Of a DNA stretch of 26,449 nt, positions 21,911 through 26,449 are shown in pieces. This stretch comes from a virus. The stretch is from positions 1-26,449 of IMG/VR virus record IMGVR_UViG_3300032240_001487; one strand, 5' to 3'. Under the pieces are notes generated by a model. That model ran no database searches, was not told the origin of the DNA, and saw only the letters and a list, made by a program, of their open reading frames with translations. Numbering within the stretch: the first letter of the stretch is position 1; every line of letters starts with the position of its first letter. Both the position numbers and the translations under genes were made by a program.

Positions 21911-24900
21911 ATGGGTAAATACTACTTAGGTTCTCAAGTTGGTTCGCAGGTAAATTTCTCTGTAGCAGATGCTACTGGAGTTATTACTGATCTTAATTTA
22001 AGTGGTCTTTATCTTAGCAAAACTGGTCGTGCAGTTGATTCAGCTGCTCTTGAAGGAAATAATGCGGCTTATTATAGAAATGCTGGTAACTTAACTGGTT
22101 ATTTATTTGTTGATGAAACAGGAATTGCAAATGATGTTATTAATCAAATTGATCTTCCGCATAACTACCTTTCAATTACTGGTAAAGCTGCCGATTCTAA
22201 TCTTTTAGATGGGTATGATAGTTCCTTTTTTAGAGATGGAAATAATATTACAGGAAATGTAGTATTAAGCGGCGTTTTTACTGGTTTATTTAGCGGCGCA
22301 GTATCTCATACTGATTATGTTGATTTTCATACTGGAACAACATTTGGTTCACTTCCAGCTCGTTTGAAATGGAACGAATCTGATGGAACAATTGACCTTG
22401 GATTAAAAGGTGGAAATGCAGTTATTCAAATTGGGCAAGATAATGTTTCTTATGTATCAAATGCAGAAGCAACAACAATCAATAAAGGTGAAGTTGTTTA
22501 TCTTTATGGATCACTTTCTGATCATGCTTCTGTAAAAAGAGCTTCTAATACTCAGTTATTAACATCTTCAAAAGTTCTTGGTTTTGCTTTAGAATCAATT
22601 CCTCCAAGTGGTTTAGGATTTGTAATATCAGACGGTATTATTGATGGATTAAATCTCAGCGGATATTCTGCTGGTCAAGAAGTTTGGTTAGGATCAACAC
22701 CCGGCACTTATACTACAACTAAAGTAGTTGCTCCGGCTCATGCAATTTTAATTGGTACAATTACAAAAGCAGTAAATGTAAGCGGCGAAATTTTTGTTAA
22801 AGTTGTTGATGGAACCGATTTAGTTGACGTACATGATGTAGCTATTACTGGTTTAGCTAATAACGACTTTTTAATTTATAATAGTGGCTCTGGTCTTTGG
22901 GGTAATAAACAAGCTTCTGCTTCTATTATTGTTAATAATCCGTATCAAGGAATTTCTTCTACTAATGTTCAGGCTGCAATCAACGAATTAGAAAATGAAA
23001 AACTTTCTATCAGCGGAAAAGCTGTTGATTCAGATTTATTAGATGGAAATGATTCTACTTATTTTAGAAATGCCGCAAATTTAACTGGCGTTGCTACTCT
23101 TCCTTCTGGTTTCTTTAATTATCTTAATGTTACTGGAACTCTTGACGCTGATTCTTTTGTAAGAAACGTAAGCGTAAAAACTGGAAATTATATTTTAACA
23201 ACAAGTGACGATAACATTGTTTTCAATGCTTCTGTTCCAGTTACAGCAACTTTAATTTCTGCTTCTGCAAATGCTGGTCGTCAATTTGTTCTGACAAATA
23301 AATCTGCGTCTATTGTTACTGTTGATGCAACATACAATGGACAGATTGATGGCGCTAATGCTTATTATTTAGCTCAACATCAAACTCTTGTTTTAATTAG
23401 TGATGGAACAACTTGGAATTCTGCTTCTGGCTCGCAAGGCGTTCAAGGTATTACTGGTATTCAAGGTACGCAAGGAGTTCAAGGACTTCAAGGCGTTCAG
23501 GGAACACAAGGCGTACAAGGCACACAAGGAATTCAAGGAGTTCAAGGTTTGCAAGGCATTCAAGGTACTCAAGGAGTTCAAGGTTTAGTTGGACCTTCTG
23601 GTGCTGGTGGAACAATTGGTTATTACGGTTCATTTTATTCTACTACTAGCCAACTAATGGTTTCCGCCACTGGCGCTCAGGCAATTCGATTTGATAGTAC
23701 AAATATTGCAAATGGAATTTCAATTGCATCTAACGGAACTTATCTTACTAGAATTACATTTGCTCATGAAGGTATTTATACTTTAAATTTTGCTGGACAA
23801 TTGATTGATACTAATAACTCTAATCCAAATGTAGAACACGTTGCTACTTTTTGGTTAGTTAAAAATGGAGTTAACGCTTTAGCTACAACATTTGATACAC
23901 TAGTAAGCAAAAATGTTCCTACTCTTACAAATTGGCAATATCAATTTAATGCTGCAAATAATGATTATTACGAAATTTTCTGGAATGCTGATAACACAGC
24001 TGTAGAACTTGGTTATATTGGAGTTTTAAATAATCCAACTAGACCAACTGTACCTTCTGCTTATATTAATATTGATCAAGTTACTTATACTCAACTTGGC
24101 GCTCAAGGCGTGCAAGGTATTAGCGGTATTCAAGGAACTTTTGGTACTCAAGGTATAGTTGGCGCTCAAGGTATTCAAGGCGTTCAAGGAACAACTGGAA
24201 TTCAAGGCGCACAAGGTCTGCAAGGAGTTCAAGGAACTCAAGGTTTACAAGGAGTTCAAGGAGTTCAAGGCGTACAAGGTACGCAAGGAGTTCAAGGTGT
24301 TCAAGGTCTTCAAGGATTACAGGGTATTCAAGGAATAACTGGTATTCAAGGACAAACTGGTTCTCAAGGTACACAAGGAATTCAAGGAACTCAAGGAGTT
24401 CAGGGAACTCAAGGAGTTCAAGGTACACAAGGTGGACAAGGTATACAAGGAGTTCAAGGCAACCAAGGTACTCAAGGCGTGCAAGGCACTCAAGGTATCA
24501 CAGGCTCGCAAGGCACAACTGGCTCACAAGGCACTCAAGGAATCCAAGGTGTTCAAGGAACTCAGGGAGTTCAAGGTACTCAAGGTATCACTGGCTCTCA
24601 AGGTACAACTGGCGCTCAAGGTACTCAAGGCACTCAAGGTGTTCAAGGAACAACTGGTTCTCAAGGCACTCAAGGAACTCAAGGTACTCAGGGCACACAA
24701 GGTGTTCAAGGTGACAGAGGTATTGAAATTTCTACTTCTGCACAAGCTCCAGTTTCTGCTAATGTAAACGATCTTTGGTGGAATTCTACTGACGGTAATT
24801 TAAATATTTATTATAGTAATAACTGGGTAGAAGCTTTCTCTGCTATCGCTGGTCCTCAAGGTACAACTGGCTTGCAAGGTTTAACTGGAACGCAAGGATT

Positions 24901-26449
24901 AGCTGGAACATTTGGCGGCGCTGCTTTTGATTATACTTTTAGTGATTCAGTAACTGATTCTGATCCTACCACTGGCAAACTCCGTTTAAATAACGCTTCA
25001 TTCTCTTCTGCTAGCACATTATATATTAACGAAAATGATGACTTAAGTGTTTCTATATATAATTTCTTACAAACTATTGATGATTCTACTTCTGCGATCA
25101 AAGGTCACTTTACAATCACAGAAAAAACAAATCCTTCAAATTTTGTTTTATTTAGTATCACTGGAAATCATACTCATGCGACAAATTATTTTAAAGTACC
25201 AGTAAGTAAAATATCTGGAGTAAACTCGTTATCTAATAATGCTGATATTGTAATTACTTTTGCTAGAACTGGTGACGTTGGTGACACTGGTGCTCAAGGT
25301 ACACAAGGATTGCAGGGCGTTCAAGGATTGCAAGGCGTTCAAGGAACGCAAGGTGTTCAAGGATTGCAAGGCGTTCAAGGTACTCAAGGAATTACTGGTT
25401 CGCAAGGAGCAACTGGTTCGCAAGGCACTCAAGGTATCACAGGTTTACAAGGTGCAACTGGTTCGCAAGGCACTCAAGGTGTTCAAGGCGTTCAGGGTAC
25501 GCAAGGAATACAAGGAGCAACTGGTTCACAAGGAACAACTGGTAGCCAAGGAACTCAAGGTGTGCAAGGCACTCAAGGTATCCAAGGTATTACAGGTTTA
25601 CAAGGTACACAAGGAATTCAAGGTATAACTGGCGCTCAAGGTACAACAGGAGTAACAGGCGCTCAAGGAACTCAAGGAATTCAAGGCGTACAAGGTACGC
25701 AAGGTATTCAAGGAATTATAGGTTCACAAGGAACAAATGGTACTCAAGGAACTCAAGGAGTTCAAGGAACTCAAGGAGTTCAGGGAACTCAAGGTATTCA
25801 GGGACTACAAGGCGTACAAGGAACTCAAGGCGTAATTGGTTCTCAAGGTACTGCTGGATATATTGGTTCTGATGGCGCTCAAGGTCGTACAGGCGCTCAA
25901 GGTATTCAAGGATTACAGGGCGCTCAAGGTCTTAAAGGTACACAAATAACAACGCAAGATTCTGCTCCAGTTTCTGCAATTGTTAATGATCTCTGGTGGA
26001 ATTCTGTTACTGGTGTATTAATGATTTATTACTACGATGGCGACACTTACCAATGGGTAGATGCTGCTGCTGGCGTAGTTGGTTCACAAGGAGCTACTGG
26101 CGCTCAAGGCGCAACTGGACCACAAGGCGCAACTGGTGCTCAAGGAACTCAAGGAGTTCAAGGCACACAAGGTCTTCAAGGTTTACAAGGTCTTCAAGGT
26201 GTTCAAGGTGTTCAAGGTAGAACTGGACCACAAGGAACAACAGGTTCTCAAGGTATTACTGGTCAAACTGGTTCTCAAGGAGCAACTGGAGCAACAGGAA
26301 ATACAGGCGCTCAAGGAACTTCTGGCACAAATGGAACAAATGGAACCAACGGCACAAATGGAACTCAAGGTGCTGCTGGATCTAACGGAAGTAATGGATC
26401 ACAAGGTGCAACAGGATCAACTGGCGCAACAGGCGCAACAGGCTCAACA
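21911..26449 (+). CDS. giant collagen-like tail fibre, partial (C-terminus beyond right edge)
   Basis: The frame is open from ATG 21911 to the window edge, 1513 codons without a stop. Domain order: attachment module (MGKYYLGSQVGSQVNFSV); repeats of the type DSxLLDGxDSxxFR; a beta domain at about residues 190-301 (INKGEVVYLYGSL); a spacer with ISASANAGRQFVLTNKSAS, also in the 833-aa fibre; collagen tract 1 (507-566); a jelly-roll-like domain (567-729, with HEGIYTLNFAGQL); tract 2 (730-936); a NDLWWNS module; short tract 3; a beta domain (about 1001-1120); tract 4 (1121-1345); a second NDLWWNS module; tract 5 from 1388 to the edge. About 640 residues are Gly-X-Y, mostly with Gln as Y. Such stalks form trimeric rods. 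The receptor-binding tip probably lies beyond the window. Confidence 0.9.
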   Translation, partial: MGKYYLGSQVGSQVNFSVADATGVITDLNLSGLYLSKTGRAVDSAALEGNNAAYYRNAGNLTGYLFVDETGIANDVINQIDLPHNYLSITGKAADSNLLDGYDSSFFRDGNNITGNVVLSGVFTGLFSGAVSHTDYVDFHTGTTFGSLPARLKWNESDGTIDLGLKGGNAVIQIGQDNVSYVSNAEATTINKGEVVYLYGSLSDHASVKRASNTQLLTSSKVLGFALESIPPSGLGFVISDGIIDGLNLSGYSAGQEVWLGSTPGTYTTTKVVAPAHAILIGTITKAVNVSGEIFVKVVDGTDLVDVHDVAITGLANNDFLIYNSGSGLWGNKQASASIIVNNPYQGISSTNVQAAINELENEKLSISGKAVDSDLLDGNDSTYFRNAANLTGVATLPSGFFNYLNVTGTLDADSFVRNVSVKTGNYILTTSDDNIVFNASVPVTATLISASANAGRQFVLTNKSASIVTVDATYNGQIDGANAYYLAQHQTLVLISDGTTWNSASGSQGVQGITGIQGTQGVQGLQGVQGTQGVQGTQGIQGVQGLQGIQGTQGVQGLVGPSGAGGTIGYYGSFYSTTSQLMVSATGAQAIRFDSTNIANGISIASNGTYLTRITFAHEGIYTLNFAGQLIDTNNSNPNVEHVATFWLVKNGVNALATTFDTLVSKNVPTLTNWQYQFNAANNDYYEIFWNADNTAVELGYIGVLNNPTRPTVPSAYINIDQVTYTQLGAQGVQGISGIQGTFGTQGIVGAQGIQGVQGTTGIQGAQGLQGVQGTQGLQGVQGVQGVQGTQGVQGVQGLQGLQGIQGITGIQGQTGSQGTQGIQGTQGVQGTQGVQGTQGGQGIQGVQGNQGTQGVQGTQGITGSQGTTGSQGTQGIQGVQGTQGVQGTQGITGSQGTTGAQGTQGTQGVQGTTGSQGTQGTQGTQGTQGVQGDRGIEISTSAQAPVSANVNDLWWNSTDGNLNIYYSNNWVEAFSAIAGPQGTTGLQGLTGTQGLAGTFGGAAFDYTFSDSVTDSDPTTGKLRLNNASFSSASTLYINENDDLSVSIYNFLQTIDDSTSAIKGHFTITEKTNPSNFVLFSITGNHTHATNYFKVPVSKISGVNSLSNNADIVITFARTGDVGDTGAQGTQGLQGVQGLQGVQGTQGVQGLQGVQGTQGITGSQGATGSQGTQGITGLQGATGSQGTQGVQGVQGTQGIQGATGSQGTTGSQGTQGVQGTQGIQGITGLQGTQGIQGITGAQGTTGVTGAQGTQGIQGVQGTQGIQGIIGSQGTNGTQGTQGVQGTQGVQGTQGIQGLQGVQGTQGVIGSQGTAGYIGSDGAQGRTGAQGIQGLQGAQGLKGTQITTQDSAPVSAIVNDLWWNSVTGVLMIYYYDGDTYQWVDAAAGVVGSQGATGAQGATGPQGATGAQGTQGVQGTQGLQGLQGLQGVQGVQGRTGPQGTTGSQGITGQTGSQGATGATGNTGAQGTSGTNGTNGTNGTNGTQGAAGSNGSNGSQGATGSTGATGATGST
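22037..23080 (+). repeat. three DSxLLDGxDSxxFR-type coding repeats
   Basis: Copies at about 22037-22090, 22186-22240 and 23018-23075 encode variants of A-x-D-S-x-L-(L/E)-(D/G)-G-x-(D/N)-S/A-x-(Y/F)-(Y/F)-R, a motif common in phage fibre proteins. The first copy is the most diverged (DSAALEGNNAAYYR). Confidence 0.8.
23429..23608 (+). repeat. collagen-like tract 1 of the giant fibre
   Basis: Sixty codons with Gly every third residue, mainly GVQ, GIQ, GTQ and GLQ. It follows the spacer domain shared with the 833-aa fibre and precedes a jelly-roll-like domain. Confidence 0.93.
24098..24718 (+). repeat. collagen-like tract 2 of the giant fibre
   Basis: About 207 codons of uninterrupted Gly-X-Y with Gln predominant at Y and Thr, Val and Ile at X. 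One interruption-like unit reads GTFGTQ. It ends at GDRG before the first NDLWWNS module. Confidence 0.95.
24851..24913 (+). repeat. collagen-like tract 3 of the giant fibre (short)
   Basis: Twenty-one codons of Gly-X-Y (GPQGTTGLQGLTGTQ and on) between the first NDLWWNS module and a beta domain. Confidence 0.85.
25271..25945 (+). repeat. collagen-like tract 4 of the giant fibre
   Basis: About 225 codons of Gly-X-Y, the longest complete tract in the window, starting GDVGDTGAQ and ending GLKGTQ. X is mainly Thr, Ile, Val, Ala or Ser; Y is mainly Gln or Thr. Confidence 0.95.
26072..26449 (+). repeat. collagen-like tract 5 of the giant fibre, runs off the right edge
   Basis: At least 126 codons of Gly-X-Y. 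Near 26327-26362 it contains a GTN run (four Gly-Thr-Asn triplets) like that in the 833-aa fibre, and then shifts to GAT and GST triplets. Confidence 0.93.

Larger units (their letters stand above)
24740..26065 (+). repeat. two copies of a short NDLWWNS module between collagen tracts
   Basis: Copies at about 24740-24840 and 25955-26065 encode QAPVSANVNDLWWNSTDGNL and SAPVSAIVNDLWWNSVTGVL, each followed by an aromatic strand and W-V-(E/D)-A. They link collagen tracts and may act as trimerisation or sugar-contacting knobs. Confidence 0.85.

Noticed and set aside
23393-26368. Many overlapping reading frames on both strands across the giant fibre
   Set aside because: All fall within the single continuous frame from 21911 to the edge and show only repeat-derived low-complexity sequence.
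19402-26449. CRISPR-like or minisatellite array
   Set aside because: The repetition follows the codon triplets of Gly-X-Y protein repeats; units differ by synonymous changes and there are no regular spacers.

Overview
The window is a piece of a tailed double-stranded DNA phage genome (Caudoviricetes). It is AT-rich and densely coded, with many ATGA-type or longer overlaps. It holds PhoH, a sigma-like factor, large terminase, portal, a protease/scaffold protein, decoration protein, major capsid protein and a tail-fibre cassette. The set recalls T4-like marine or freshwater phages. No sheath, tape-measure or baseplate-hub gene lies in the window, so the tail type is not settled. The host cannot be named from the sequence. 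No tRNA, CRISPR array, insertion sequence or att site was seen.

Layout. (1) Positions 1-2014, minus strand: six tightly packed genes, namely an AbrB-like protein, an MGMFD-type protein, two small proteins (one with a possible HTH), a 69-aa protein, and a metallophosphoesterase cut by the left edge. (2) Positions 2015-2066: a short divergent intergenic region. (3) Positions 2067-9226, plus strand: an MscS-beta-domain-like membrane protein, a tail-tube-like protein, PhoH, a membrane/coiled-coil protein, a zinc-ribbon protein, a sigma-like factor, a 358-aa protein with repeated helical modules, a C2H2/ERCC4 nuclease and the large terminase. (4) Positions 9285-14723: portal, prohead protease fused to scaffold, decoration protein and major capsid protein, closed by a strong intrinsic terminator. 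(5) Positions 14815-15691: two small probable head/neck genes, closed by a second terminator. (6) Positions 15770 to the right edge: baseplate/fibre genes, including a 677-aa fibre, an 833-aa fibre with a collagen-like stalk and an S74 self-cleaving chaperone, a small 119-aa protein, and a giant fibre (at least 1513 aa, cut by the right edge) with five collagen-like tracts separated by small globular domains. No stretch longer than about 120 bases lacks a gene.

How the parts fit. The sigma-like protein may redirect host RNA polymerase to late genes. Several late leaders carry a TGTAAAxT motif close to the T4 late promoter TATAAATA. Terminase, portal, protease/scaffold, decoration and capsid proteins build and fill the head. 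The fibre genes share N-terminal, spacer and C-terminal modules and look like a mosaic host-recognition set.

Most notable points: a probable internal start that would make free scaffold from the protease gene, a zinc finger/ERCC4 nuclease sandwiched between packaging genes, a zinc-binding insert in the sigma-like factor, an MscS-like beta domain in a late operon, and the very long Gly-X-Gln collagen fibre. All functions are read from motifs by eye; no database search was run.
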